Of a stretch of 64,000 nt of DNA, positions 10,626-21,970 are shown in pieces. The notes below the pieces were generated by a model. The model made no database searches and was not told where the DNA came from. It worked only from the letters and a program-made list of their open reading frames with translations. Origin of the DNA: Echinometra lucunter (lineage: Eukaryota > Echinodermata > Echinoidea > Camarodonta > Echinometridae); the NCBI GenBank assembly GCA_029962745.1, contig CM057151.1, forward strand, positions 7,974,754 through 8,038,753, read 5' to 3'. Each line of letters opens with the position of its first letter. The stretch's first letter is position 1. The translations under genes were made by a program, and so were the position numbers.

Positions 10626-11756
10626 CAGGGTGACCAGACGTCCCGGATTTTAAGGGACAGTCCCGTATTTGATCCTTTTTTGTCCCGCGGTCCGTACGAC
10701 CCTTCCCGGGACGCCGTTTTGTCCCGTATTTCAAAATTACTGTTGAAATAATGGAATATTTAGCCAAAAGTAGATAAATAAGATATACTATAAACACAAA
10801 ATTATCATGCAGAAGTAGAAAATTTCCATATATTTTTTTCGCTCGCTCGTTTCGCTCGCTCGAGTCAAGTTTTGATTATTCATTACCTGCACAAACATAA
10901 TGCCCCCTCACCGCTTTTAGACTTTGCTAGTAGTAGAAATACACAAAATACAATAATTATTTCACTACACAGAGACTCATGAGCTGGGGTATTAACTTAA
11001 ATCAAGGCCCATATGAATGGCTTGACATCTTCAGCGCCAGTTATGAGAACAATTTAACAATTTGGAAAGTGATCCTTGATTTATTTATTAGAAAAGGACG
11101 GAACGAAATATCTGAAACCACCGAAGTCTAACAACACTGTGCGTACCAACTTTAGTATCTCTTTTCTCAAGAGGAGGCCATGCACCCTTCGAATGGCAAA
11201 GCAAAAAGTGAAGTAATCAGCTAGAGTTTTTGCACCCTTTCCCCCTCCTGTCGATGTAGGCCTACTTCCGTGAAAATTTTGATCCGCACCTTGGAACTAT
11301 AAGTGCCCAGGATGTATTTTCTGTCAACCAACCTTGGATGTTAAAAATATCATTTTATAACCTTACCAAAACTCAATATACTGGCGTAAAGTGCAATACG
11401 AGTCTGGTGTTGTTTTCATACCCATAAATCATCAACGAACACGGCCTCGTCATTCATTTGAAAAAAATACAAAACTTTGGATCTACATACAACGCCTCAT
11501 CCGTCGGAAGAGGTGCAGAAATTAGAATCAGTACAAGGATCCCCTCCCTCTATTTTAATCACCTTTCTCATAATGGGATTCTGCTGAATAGTGCTGGTTG
11601 GCGTCAACTTTTAGACGGACGCCAATGAAGATGATTCTCTTAATTTTTGCTCGCTCGCTGCGCTCGCTCGCAATTTCACTGTTGTGCCTTGTGTGCTCTG
11701 ACGTCGAGGCCCAGCAAAGTCCCGTCACTTTCAGTATCGGAAATCTGGTCACCCTG
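10626..11756. mobile_element. hAT-like DNA transposon nested in the previous one
   Basis: A perfect 13-bp terminal inverted repeat CAGGGTGACCAGA at both ends and perfect 8-bp target duplications 'gtgtcaca' (10618-10625, 11757-11764) define it exactly (1131 bp). Left subterminal sequence repeats the word GTCCCG/TCCCGT. No long ORF remains, so it is non-autonomous. Because it sits within 10128-11796, it is the younger insertion. Confidence 0.92.
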
Positions 11757-12152
11757 GTGTCACACCCCACCCCCCTCCCCTCTAGCGATGTCCTTGATAG
11801 GAAGACAGAAACTTGAAAAATTGTATCTGAACCATGCTGGTGTTCAGGTACCGGCTTGTCGATCATTTCATATCGTTAGCAATATTCTTTAGTAGACAAG
11901 AAAACTCCATCATGTCCATAGAAAGGTTATGCAAATTTTAAAAACAAAAAAACAAAAAAAAAATTAAAATTAAAAATCTGCTAGATAAATTGGGTTTAAG
12001 ATATCTGGAATAATCTAACATTAAATATGAGTATGTATAGTACTGTTTTTTTTTTAATTTTAAATCAAGGTTACATGATACTGGTAATCAAGAATAGCAC
12101 AGTGAATGGATGTAGAAGGCTTCATCAAGTATTCTTTCTTGAAGATGAGTAT

Positions 12153-12168
12153 GGTCCTGAAAAGGACC
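12153..12168. repeat. GTCCTTTTCAGGAC-type dyad in the 3' region of the Penelope-like element
   Basis: A 6-bp palindromic arm pair (ggtcct/aggacc) around four bases. A similar dyad accompanies the other hammerhead-like motif near 6340-6360. Confidence 0.6.
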
Positions 12169-12179
12169 TACTTACTCCC

Positions 12180-12205
12180 GACGTTTCGGTAAGCATGTTC
12201 TTACC
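12180..12205 (-). ncRNA. 3' half of a split hammerhead-like motif
   Basis: On the minus strand this reads GGTAAG, a loop, CTTACC (stem II), GAAA, CGTC. The 5' half (TCCTGAGGACGGT) is at 12766-12778, beyond the inserted transposon. Together they would form the usual Penelope-type hammerhead core. The insertion of 555 bp within or next to stem II should inactivate it. Confidence 0.5.
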
Positions 12206-12210
12206 GTCCT

Positions 12211-12765
12211 CCCGGGGGGGGGGGGGGGCACTCGACCCCAAAAGTGGTAGGTATGTGCCGCGGGCGAGACAAAAAACGGGGGCTTTGGAACGGGCTTATT
12301 GTGAAAAGGAGGGTCTTCGGAACGGGCTTCGGAACTATAAATGTTTGTGAAAACGGGGGTCTTTGGAACGATTCGCCTGCGTGTGAGTGCGTATGTATCC
12401 ATATGGAACGGGCATACGTGCATGCAGCTAGCCCGGCGGCACGGGCGCCGGGTGCGCTCGGGCAGAGACGATGGTCGGACAGCGCTCTGCGGGCCTCTTT
12501 TCACCAAAAATGCAGCTCATTGTAGCGGATCAATGCGGCCGGAACGGCGTAACGAAAAATATGCGAAGCTTTGGAACGGATTTCTTTCTTCTTTTTTCTC
12601 GATAAGAAGAAAATGCTATGCTTTGGAAGGCTTTCTTTGTTCTTTTTCTCAATAAGATAAAAATGCTATGCTTTGGAACGGAAATTTGAGTGTAAAAATA
12701 GGGGTCTTCTCCGCGGCACATACCCACCACGCATTATATACTGAGTGCCCCCCCCCCCCCCCGGG
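12211..12765. mobile_element. 555-bp non-autonomous DNA transposon with poly-G terminal inverted repeats
   Basis: It is flanked by exact 8-bp duplications 'accgtcct' (12203-12210, 12766-12773). Both ends begin CCCGG plus a long G-run and then CACTC. The similarity resumes with GGTATGTGCCGCGG further in, giving about 55 bp of imperfect inverted repeat. The interior repeats a GGAACGG word several times. The 8-bp duplication fits hAT, P or Merlin-like transposition, but the CCCGGG terminus is not the usual hAT CAG. No transposase is encoded. Confidence 0.88.
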
Positions 12766-12951
12766 ACCGTCCTCAGGAGAATGAGCAACTTTTTAGGAAT
12801 AGCAGGCTATAACTTCCGGGGGATCCAAATGCACAGAGGGATCTAAGTGCACAGGAAGCCACAGAGTGTAAGTCTCTGATTGGCTAGAAATGTCGAGTAG
12901 GCGGGATTAGTCACAGCTGAGTGCCCGCGCAAGCGTGTGTGCGTGGGAGTG

Positions 12952-14605
12952 TCACAGTTGGCTGCACAACAATGGGGATCCCCCTAACTGTTGCCGGTTA
13001 GTGAGGAGGGTCAGCCAGATATCGCCTATTTGGAGACCGTTGTCCTGAGGGACAGTATCATGCGCCTCGATCTCCAAAGCTTCTCTGACTCGTCGTTGGT
13101 ACCAGTGAGGGACTCGGGTTATGAGCCTGCTTTCATCCCAAAGAACCATATGCTCACATGTGTGGGCATGGTGGATAATAGCAGACTTGTCCCGGCCTAT
13201 CGTCTCGCCGGCCATGGGCCTGGTGTTCCTTTAGCCGAGTGGCAAAGGAGCGGCCTGTCTCGCCGACGTACACTTTACCGCATTCGCAAGGAATGCGGTA
13301 GACTCTAGGGAGGTCCTTGGAGAGGCGCTTGTCCTTGTGGATGCTGAGGATTGATTGAAGCTTGGTTGAAGAACTGTGGCGAACCTCAACTTCCACCTCT
13401 TTCAGAGTCCTCTGTATCCTGTGAGAGACCGCTCCCTAGTATGGGAGAACGGCTGATTTCCACTTTGACACCGCGGCGGCGGCAGCTCAGTGAAAATCTT
13501 ATGGAGGGGTAATTGTTGCATTTCAACACCTGCTTGATATGCTCAAGTTCCCCTCGTAGGTGGATTTGGTCACTGATCGCGTGGGCCCGTTTGACCAGAG
13601 TCTTGTTAATCGAACGCAAGACAGATGGGTGGTGGTATGAACGATAGTGCAGGTACCAGTCGGTGTGGTAGGTTTGCGGAAACCTGGTGGGATAGTGATC
13701 CCTCTGCCGTCCTCGTGATCTTGGTATCCAGGAAGGGGATGGCCCCCTTATTCTCCATTTCCATGGTGAACTTGATGGACTCGTGCTGGGAGTTGAGGTG
13801 CTGGAGGAAGGTGTTAATTTCCTCAGCTCCATGTTGCCAAACCACAAAAGTGTCCTCCACTTATTTAAGCCACACTTTGGGTTTGCGTGTTGCAGACTGT
13901 AGTGCTGTCTCCTCACAGTGTTCCATGAACAAGTTGGCGACAATAGGGGAAGGGAGACCCCATCGCTGCCCCTTCCGTTTGCCTGTAGAAGGTGTCTCTC
14001 CACCTAAAGGAGGTAGAATCGAGGCACATCACAAGTAGGTCATGGATCGCCAAGGGAGACAGTTTGGTCCTGTCTAGGAAGGTGTTGTCAAATTTCAGTC
14101 GACTCAGGATGATAGCGCAGGCATCCTTAACTGGCACACTCGTGAAAAAAGATTCAACATCAAAGCTGATGAGGAGATCAATGTTCGAGACTGTCATTTG
14201 ACGAATCTGCTCGATGAAGTGTTTGGAGTTCGTCACGTGGTGTACGCTCTGGCCAACAAGAGGCTGTAAGATTGCAGCCAAGTGCTGTGCCAGTTTGTAC
14301 GAGGGAGAACGCCTGGTAGACACAATAAGTCTAAGTGGAATGTCCGGCTTGTGGATCTTTGGTTGCCCAAAGAGTATCGGGCAAATGCCCGACGAGCTGC
14401 GAAGTTGGCGGTACGGGGTTTGAGAAAAAGCATCTTTTCGTTGTAGTGAAAGGAGCTTGCCATTAACCCTACGTTCAACGGCTGGTGTGGGATCTCTAGG
14501 AATTCCTGTAGGTCCCGGTGTCTAGCAGGTTCTGAATCTTGGTCTCATAATCCCGTTTATCCATCACCACAGTGATAAGCACAGTGATGTCGAAAACTGC
14601 TCGCG
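12952..14605 (-). pseudogene. Penelope-like reverse transcriptase/GIY-YIG endonuclease, decayed
   Basis: Fragments in all three minus frames join into one degraded protein. The RT part shows LISFDVESFFTSVP (motif A with its Asp) near 14190-14150 and TEGAAMGSP (motif B) near 14000. The catalytic YVDD box near 13860 reads stop-V-E-D, so the Tyr codon is a stop and the first Asp is Glu. Next comes an IPFLDTKITR motif (about 13740) and then the GIY-YIG domain at about 13310-13220 (VYRIPCECGKVYVGETGRS, with a following RLKEH), then the typical C-terminal tail ending near 12952. At least three frameshifts and one stop make it non-functional. Intact members copy RNA at nicked DNA ends and use the GIY-YIG nuclease for insertion. 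The N-terminal part of the RT is missing. Confidence 0.85.
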
Positions 14606-14610
14606 CGGTG

Positions 14611-16140
14611 TTCTCTATCGAATCTTTTTAAAATCATTCAAACCGTTTCGAAAAATACTTTGAATTATTGAATGTCGTGTGAATCACAAAATGCCCAAAG
14701 TGAATGGTCTTAATTAAAACACATTCCGAGAAAGGAAATACTGTCATTTTTGTGATAAAGATCAAATTGGCGATGAACTTCATTATCTTTTTCAGTGTTG
14801 CTTTTGAAGAGCAAAGAAAAGTGGTTATGTTGTAACTTATTTAAAGCATTGAATATGTTATTTTCATGATCTTGTGTATTTTTTTTTTTCGTTGGAAATT
14901 ATTCCTTGTTTTCAGGCTGTGCCATATTTCCCTTTTCCCATTTCCCTCTTGTAATTATTTTGGTTCTCACTGAATGAGAAATTGAACTATATACATTTTG
15001 TATTCTATCATTGTAGTATGTACTCTGATACCCTAACAGGGTCTTGAGTTTTCAATAAAATTTCAGACATTTAAACTTTAAAACTTTTAAGCTGCATGGA
15101 CACGTATGTTTTTCTGCCCTTTTCCCGGTGTATCCAGGGCGGCGCTAGAAGGGGGGGGGGCGTCCGCCCCTATGATTTTTCAAGTGATCAATTAAAAAAG
15201 GAAGAAGAAGAAGAAGAAGAAGAAGAAGAAGAAGAAGGTATTTTAGTTTTAGGTATTTCATTTTTTTTAACTGGGGGTGGGGTTATTGTGTTTTTAAAGA
15301 TGAAATTTGTTTACGACAAAAACAAAAAAGACACTTTTGCGATCATAAACAGCATAAAGATGATAAATTCTGCTAAGTAAAAGTACCATTTATGAATTTT
15401 GGCTGAAAGTACAATTTGTACTGACATTGTACATGAAATCATGTTTTTGACCAACTTTTAGTCCGACTTGCAGTTACAAAATTTTGTACCCCCCCCCCCC
15501 CGCTTGATTAGGTTAAACACCTTTCACCTAATTGGCTCCTTCTTATCAGACCCTGTACAATGAGAATAATCTCTCAGAGAATCAGACCATCTCCATGTCC
15601 ACTGAGAAATTGACTCTATCTCGCATCATAATCAACGCATGCAATACAGTTTGTCTGAACTATATGAGAACACCTCTAAGGAGTTTCTGTACTGTACGGA
15701 AACAGCTCCTGACACAGCTGACACACCCACAGACTAAAACTAGGCTCTACTCAGTCAAGCAACTTTATGGCATTGTGTAAAAATAGATCTGTGTCTGCAG
15801 ACTAGCGTGCACGTGCACCTGTATGCTTTCTACAAAGATGTGACTTACAACCCAAGGAATACGTCCGCGGACGCCAGAATTAGTATTCATAGATTGATGT
15901 CCATTTATTTCCATATACATCATCGTAAATTAACTATATTTTAACATGTATGGTCACATAAAATCATACATAGAAAAGGGGGTCGTCATATTAAAGCAGA
16001 GCTAGAGTTGACGTCCTAATCATAAATAAATTGATCATACAAAGAATACCCATATGCACTATATAATCTTAAAGTCCTCCAAACTATGAGTGCTATATCA
16101 CAATCATCTTTTGTTAACATGAAATACTAATATCGGAACT
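14611..16140. other. no gene seen; 3'-UTR-like sequence and simple repeats
   Basis: This stretch is AT-rich with polyadenylation-like signals near 15053 (aataaa), a G-run at 15151 and a C-run at 15488. The left end at 15131 resembles a hAT terminus (CAGGGCGGCGCTAGA), but I cannot find its partner end. Confidence 0.5.
15199..15238. repeat. (GAA)n microsatellite
   Basis: A run of about twelve GAA triplets. Its translation as poly-Glu is a by-product and not evidence for a gene. Confidence 0.92.
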
Positions 16141-16149
16141 CTTTGCATA

Positions 16150-16345
16150 TACCGTGGTCGAGTAATCTAAGGCGCTTGACTGGAGACGCGAAGGTCGGGG
16201 GTTCGATGCCCGCGGTACGGCACTTATGCCCTTGAGCAAGGCATTTTATCCACATTGCTCTTTTTATCGTACCTCAAATAAATGAAAATGCTATAGGCAT
16301 TATTGATACCAAGCATGGCAAGGTGTGCACGTGTTTAAAAAACAA
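16150..16345 (+). mobile_element. tRNA-derived SINE
   Basis: The tRNA-like head has an A-box-like tggtcgagtaatc (about 16155) and a B-box GGTTCGATGCC (16200-16210). It is followed by the body word 'cacttatgcccttgagcaag' and an AT-rich tail. The same body word follows the tRNA head of the SINE at 24.0 kb, so both belong to one family. The head is degenerate, so it is not a functional tRNA gene. Confidence 0.75.
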
Positions 16346-16537
16346 ACAAACATACATATATATATATACCTGACGGGACTAACACCAAGCTTCAGGGGAC
16401 CGTATCCCAATGAAAGGAAACACTGATTTGGCATTAAGATGACCAAAACGTAATCCAATCCCTAATTTTCCAGGTCAATAAACTTTCATCATATACATAT
16501 ATGTCTGTGTTGGTAAATTTTCTACTTGAACCCCTCA

Positions 16538-16561
16538 CCCCCCCCCCCCCCCCCCCCCCCC
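16538..16561. repeat. poly-C tract
   Basis: An uninterrupted run of more than 20 C. It is among the longest homopolymers in the window. Confidence 0.85.
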
Positions 16562-17570
16562 GCCTTCATTTCTGCAACCTTGACCTAGCGCCCTCTATAT
16601 CACAAATATACATCAACTATCAAATACTGAAATATTGGCCTTGGAGCTGCATGTGCTCCCCTGCCAGTATAAATATTTGCAGTGGCTCCTTTACTGTCGT
16701 GGTTTTGTATTATAACTTTCTTGTCACTTTTTTATAATTATTTTTATAATCATTGTCAAATTATTACCAGTTACTTGTACTGTAATCTTATGTAAATGAA
16801 AAATTAATAAAACACATAAATAAAAAAAAAATATGTTGGCCTTGAACAGTCGAAGCAAAATAGCCATTTGTTACGGTATTTTTTAATGCCATTTGTATGT
16901 TGGAATCATGCAGACCTCATGGAGTTTTGCCTCCGTATGTTATGATAATTTCTTTTTGGTTTTAATGCCCAGAATAGGGCAAATATTTTTATCTCAACCT
17001 TGTACAAAGTAGTATAATTCAAAATTCAATTAGTTTTTCCACTCCTGTTATTCTGATATTGACCTTAAAACCATATGGTTTTATTAATTTTGTTATGATG
17101 TAATATGCTAGTTTGTATGTGATGTGAATCATGAAACTCTCTGATTTAATGTTGCTGCGCTATTTCATGCTAATTTCTTGTTGGTTGTCAAACCAAACAT
17201 AATGCAAATATTTCATGCAAATATTTCATATAATTTTTTTTTACCACCCATTACAAGTAAAAGCTCATTAAGATTTTCACTCATTTTATTTCATAAATAC
17301 AAACTACAATGGTTATCAATTTTGTGGTTATATTTTATGCTTTGTTTATTGAATCATTAAACTAACTCCAACTTTTTTCTGATGGAGTGTTAATTGCTTT
17401 GCTCTGTTCTGCATATATCTTTTTGATTTTAATTAAAAAAAAGTATTGCAAACATATTTTTATCTCAGCCTCGTACAACAAATAAAATTCAAAAGTAATC
17501 TAGATATAGCATTTCCGATATCAGACATTAGCCTTGAAGTCATATGGTTATTTGATACTGTTAGTTGTGA

Positions 17571-17760
17571 CAATTTGATTTGATTTGATTTGATTTGATT
17601 TTATTCACCAACAATAACATCATGTATACAAGATATATCACAAAGTATTGTTACAGGCTTCTTTTACTATGAGAGAATAGTTCTAGAGTGTTTTATATCA
17701 TAATCTGTTTGAGTCCATCTATTATCATGATTATGCTCAGTCTGAATTCATATATGATTG
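17571..17760 (-). mobile_element. antisense 3' tail of a CR1/L2-like retrotransposon
   Basis: The (tttga)n block at 17575-17601 is the reverse complement of the (tcaaa)n tail that ends the copy at 18.1-19.0 kb. It is followed by an AT-rich body. No coding part is present. Confidence 0.45.
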
Positions 17761-17813
17761 TTGAAACTTTAATATCAAAGCATTATTCAGCTTATTACAC
17801 ATCGTTGTAATAC

Positions 17814-17878
17814 AAAATGGCGTGTTGTAACTTTGTATTACACATCGTTGTAATACAAAGTTACAACACGCCATTTTT
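17814..17878. repeat. perfect 28-bp hairpin
   Basis: Arms at 17814-17841 and about 17850-17877 (aaaatggcgtgttgtaactt and its complement) surround an 8-bp loop. The loop-proximal sequence 'ttacacatcgttgtaata' is also repeated directly upstream at 17795, so the hairpin may have arisen by local inverted duplication. Confidence 0.85.
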
Positions 17879-18118
17879 CTTGCGATGGGGGTCCAATTAT
17901 GTTCGGGTAAAAGCCATTCTTCCTCAACCTGAAATACATAGGGGGATCTGCCCCTCCATCCCCACCATCGGAAGGAGAAGTTCGCTCTCAAAGTAGCAAC
18001 TAGGCTATACGAACTTGTGATATTGGAAGGTGATGGCCAATCGAGTATGGCCAATCGAGTAAACTAGTAATATCAGAGACAAATATGTTTTCAATCATAA
18101 GATGTTGCTGCTACATGC

Positions 18119-19018
18119 CATATGCCGTATATATCGTACTGCAATATAGTTTGGGCAACGTGTGCAAAAACTAAAATTAATATAATATACTTATTACAGA
18201 AAAAAGCAATTCGAATTTGTACTAATTCGCAATATTTATCACATACAAATCCATTATTCCATAAACTAAAGACTCTAACTATTTTTGACATAAACTCATT
18301 TCAAAGCTTACTGCTTATGTTCAAATACGTAAATAACATGCTCCCACCTTCATTTCACAATTTTTATACTATGAACACATCTATCCATTCATACCCTACG
18401 CGGAACTCTTCTAATTTCCATTTAATCAACCCCAAATTGCTTATTGCGCAGAGATCCATAAGACACCATGGTCCTGATTTGTGGAACTCTCTACCTGAAT
18501 CTATAAAAAGATCCACGTCTCTTTACTCATTTAAGGCAAACGTTAAATCTATGTTGATATCAGAATATTTGAAGTAAAATTTCTGTGTCGATGTGTCATC
18601 ATTAAAGCATCATCACCATCATCCTCTCCATCGCCTTCATCTTCACCATTTCACCATCATCTTCATCCTTATCATCTCCATCTTCATTGCTCAAATTACA
18701 TTACTGCTGTTTTTCATGAAATGTACTGTTTATCGATTCTGCTGTATTAATGTATTATATTAATCAATGAGTTCTAACCTGGGGTTGTCATTTTTTCAAG
18801 CAATCTGCTTATGATGACAATCCTTCTCCTGCAAATTGTAAATGTTAACTAATTTGGTATGAGATCAGTTTTGTTTGTAATGATAATTTTAGTACATTTA
18901 GTTATGATTCATGCCAAAAAAAAGTTCTCAATATACTATGTTTGTTATGTTATGGAAAATGTATTATATACGAATGATGTAATTGCAGAAGTAAACAATA
19001 AAAATCAAATCAAATCAT
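18119..19018 (+). mobile_element. 5'-truncated CR1/L2-like non-LTR retrotransposon
   Basis: An open frame of 151 codons (18122-18577) covers the conserved RT C-terminal part. It starts with a SYCNIVWATC-like motif, has LLQKKAIRICT, then the HGPDLWNSLPESIK motif and a final SFKANVKSML helix. About 430 bp of 3' UTR follow, including a (tca)n-rich block at 18600-18695, ending in (tcaaa)n near 19018. The upstream RT and endonuclease domains are missing. The intact 151-codon frame suggests a fairly recent insertion. Confidence 0.85.
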
Positions 19019-19284
19019 ATGGGTACATGTGGGTACAAAACCCTTATGTTGGTGATGATGAAGGTATATGCATGGTGCTCTAGAATTTCAAATGGAAAGC
19101 GTTAAGTTTGGGGTGATTTCAGAATTTTCAGAAGGTAGTGGAAAAATAAAATGCATACAACGTGTTGTTGATATGGACAGAAATACAGAATTTAATCTCG
19201 TTCAAGGTCAAGCTGTTTAAGTGGAGAACAATAATGTTCTATACATTATTGGTATCAGCCTATATGAGCCTAGGTTTAGGCCTA

Positions 19285-19505
19285 CACACTAAGAAAAAAA
19301 GGTGCAATTTTGCAACCTTCAAATGCAATACTGGGGAGCTCCTTTTTGGGTGCAACTTTGCACCCTAAGACACTTTTTGCACCTTTAATGGTGCAGTTAG
19401 CTACATGAAGGTGCAAAAAGCTTCTTAGGGTGCAAAGTTGCACCCAAAAAGGAGCTCCCAGTGTTGCACTTGAAGGATGCAAAATTGCACTTTTTTCTTA
19501 GTGTG
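19285..19505. mobile_element. 221-bp foldback MITE with TA target duplication
   Basis: The element begins CACACTAAGAAAAAA and ends with its complement, and nearly its whole length folds on itself (ggtgcaa...ttgcacc, ggagctcc, gggtgcaactttgcaccc). TA dinucleotides flank both ends (19283-19284, 19506-19507), as in Tc1/mariner-derived MITEs. No coding capacity. Confidence 0.85.
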
Positions 19506-19598
19506 TACAAGCAACACTAACTGTCAGAGTAAATCAGGATCGAAAAAAATTGTTAATACTGTAATGGGATGCGACGACTGGACCTAGGTTTGGAAAGG

Positions 19599-19710
19599 GA
19601 GGGGGGGGGGGGGGACTGAGCGGCGCACGATTGTAGGTAAGGTATCGCCGTTTCTTTTATTGGACTATTGCAATAAAAGAAGCCACAACTCCCCCCCCCC
19701 CCCCCCCCCC
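19599..19710. repeat. poly-G and poly-C tracts facing each other
   Basis: A run of about 14 G near 19600 and more than 20 C near 19690 are separated by about 75 bp, so they could pair as a hairpin. The flanks (gcgacgact and agtcgc) are weakly complementary, suggesting a degenerate transposon, but no target duplication is seen. Confidence 0.45.
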
Positions 19711-19714
19711 CATG

Positions 19715-21970
19715 TCCGATGAGTCGCTTGGCCTTTTTTTCATGGACTGGTATAATTTATCCAGTGACTCTTGCCCATGATATCAACTTTCCTTCATAAA
19801 TTTTGGTCTACTGACTGTATCCATATACTGTATGAATGGAGTAATGTATAATGAAGTATATTACTCTGATAATGTTGACAATAAATACGATATTTTCTGC
19901 CAGTCGTTTGGGAGAATTCAAAGGCCTTAAAATTTAATGGGCTAATATTAACTTTAGGAGCCTGTTTCCCTAAACTGAAGACATATACGATTCCTAGTTT
20001 TGAAATTAAATATGGATGTTCTTTGTACACATGTGTTATATCTGAGACTTGTTTAAACAAATGTTGCAGATCATGAAATTTTAAACCAACAGTAAAGTTA
20101 CTATTATAGTAAGTTTTATGCAACGCGCCCAGAGGTTGGGTAGTATGACCGGAGTATGAGCAGGTTGTGAGCACTGAGGATTTCCTCCTCAAGAACACTG
20201 TTGCTCATGATGTTGGAATGAAATGGTTACATCCATTAATGAAATGATTTTGACAATGACACATTCCCAAATTATATTGAAATATCATGAGAATATTTTT
20301 TGTTTTGTGTGACTCCTAAAGCATGTGTATGCAAGAAATCACGGGACCTATACGCCTTTCAGTCCTCTCCGCCGGCAATGACGAATAATTCTTTACTAAG
20401 GGCACTATTTTGTAGGTCATCGATATGGTTTTGAACCAGGGATCCTGGTAACGATTGCTTCAGCACTGAATCATGTCTCTACGCAGTTGGGGTGTTGTAG
20501 GGGGCAGCCCTCAGAAATTTCATGAAAAAGAAAGAAAATGTAATAAAATGCCCAAGACTGCATTAGATTTGCCCCCACCCCGGCTGAAAACAGTTCATTG
20601 CCTCAACAATCCAGAGGTGCTTTTTGAAACTTGGGCCAATGCAGGTAGTACGCCATTTTCTGCCCCTCCCTCACATTAGGCCTAATGATATATCGAACAT
20701 AATTGTCGTCCACTTATACAGCTTGACAACAAAAGGGATTAAGGTCTATCCATATATCAACAAAATGTTGTATGCATTTTATTTCCACCCCAATATGAAA
20801 ATTCTGACAGCGCCCCAAGCTTCACGCTTTCGGTTTCATATTCTAGACCACCACATACCTTCACCATCACCAAAATATAAGAAGAGGCAGCAATGGAGGG
20901 GGAGGGGGAGGGGGGAGGCGGGGGTGGGGATTAAGACTGACTGGTCGAGATTAAAGTAGATGATGTGTTGCAGGTGCCATTCATAATACTCTCATATTTT
21001 CACGATACTATCATACGAAATTTTTTTAGCCTATATAATAGTACAGCGGTCGGTCTACCATTAGCTTTTGCTGGTAATGTAATAACAACATTGCAGTTAT
21101 AGTACCGAATTTAGTGCGATAGTTTCTCGATTTAGGTATAAAATTTTGTAGGGTGCAAGAGAAAAGTCCATCTTTGTCAATTTGGAAAAAAGGATTTTGA
21201 TTTTTCATGCATGAACGAAACTCAAGCACTTAAGACTTGATGATTGGAAAAGAGGAGAAACGCAACATTTTTCGTTTGACGTGAATCGCTTTTTTTCTGA
21301 TTCACCAGAAATCCCGAAACTGTCGATATTTCCTCTGCCTGATTAGAGGGAACCCAATTTGCGGCTACCCGACTAATGATGCTTGTATTTGAATTTTTTT
21401 CTTTATACCAGAACCATCAATATTCTTTGTAAGACGAAAATTCCTTCAAACATCAATCAACTATGGGAGAAATCGATCAAAATGACTAATTTCTAAGGGG
21501 AATCTGTATTGATCCATAATGGCACATGATATAAATGGATTGGAATAAACCAACTTGTCACAAAGACATCAGGAACAAAATGTTTCAAAAACACACTCTG
21601 AGGAACCTCTTCGTAGGATGTCAGTGACGTGAATAAAGGAGGAGAAAAAAATCACATTGACTTTTCGTCTTTAGACAACTTAACAAAGACACTGTATAAA
21701 TCTACACATAATTGTATGATCTTGATTGAAATGGTTTAATGAAGTACCATGACAAGAGCAATTAAAACTTTTTATCCAAATATATTCACAATGTTGCACT
21801 TTTCTTTATCCTCTACGGGGATTATTTATTGGAAAAAATTGTTATGAAGACATTATCCTGCCTGATCATCAGGAAACATAAATTTTTATAATCCGACATA
21901 ATTATAGCGCCATTTCTAGAATATTGGAAAGAAGCTGAATAAAACCTTCGCCGATTGAGCACGTTTCTTA
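19715..21970. other. no gene seen
   Basis: The longest frame is a 134-codon minus ORF (19794-20198) with no recognisable motif or splice context. A G-rich patch lies at 20896-20930. I see nothing else supportable. Confidence 0.4.

Larger units (their letters stand above)
10128..11796. mobile_element. non-autonomous hAT-like DNA transposon, interrupted by a second hAT
   Basis: Exact 8-bp target duplications 'ataggaag' flank it (10120-10127 and 11797-11804). The terminal inverted repeats are imperfect: TAGGGGCGTTGCTAGA on the left and CAAGGACATCGCTAGA on the right (as reverse complement), with all differences being transitions. It has G-runs just inside the left end and C-rich sequence at the right. 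No transposase is visible. The element at 10626-11756 splits it. Confidence 0.85.
12120..14610 (-). mobile_element. 5'-truncated Penelope-like element (RT plus GIY-YIG endonuclease)
   Basis: Reading minus from about 14605 to 12952 gives an RT followed by a C-terminal GIY-YIG domain, then a short 3' region with a hammerhead-like motif and the GTCCTTTTCAGGAC dyad. This order is the signature of Penelope-like retroelements. The 5' end of the ORF is missing (coding similarity fades near 14605). A 555-bp DNA transposon interrupts the 3' region. The 3' boundary near 12120 is approximate. Confidence 0.85.

Noticed and set aside
15131..15500. hAT-like left terminus CAGGGCGGCGCTAGA with poly-G
   Set aside because: No partner terminus or matching target duplication found to the right.
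16150..16215. possible tRNA gene
   Set aside because: A- and B-box-like words are present but the cloverleaf does not close, and the body matches another dispersed copy at 24.0 kb. It is a SINE head.
19794..20198. 134-codon open frame on the minus strand
   Set aside because: No recognisable domain and no splice context. It may be a transposon remnant, but nothing identifies it.
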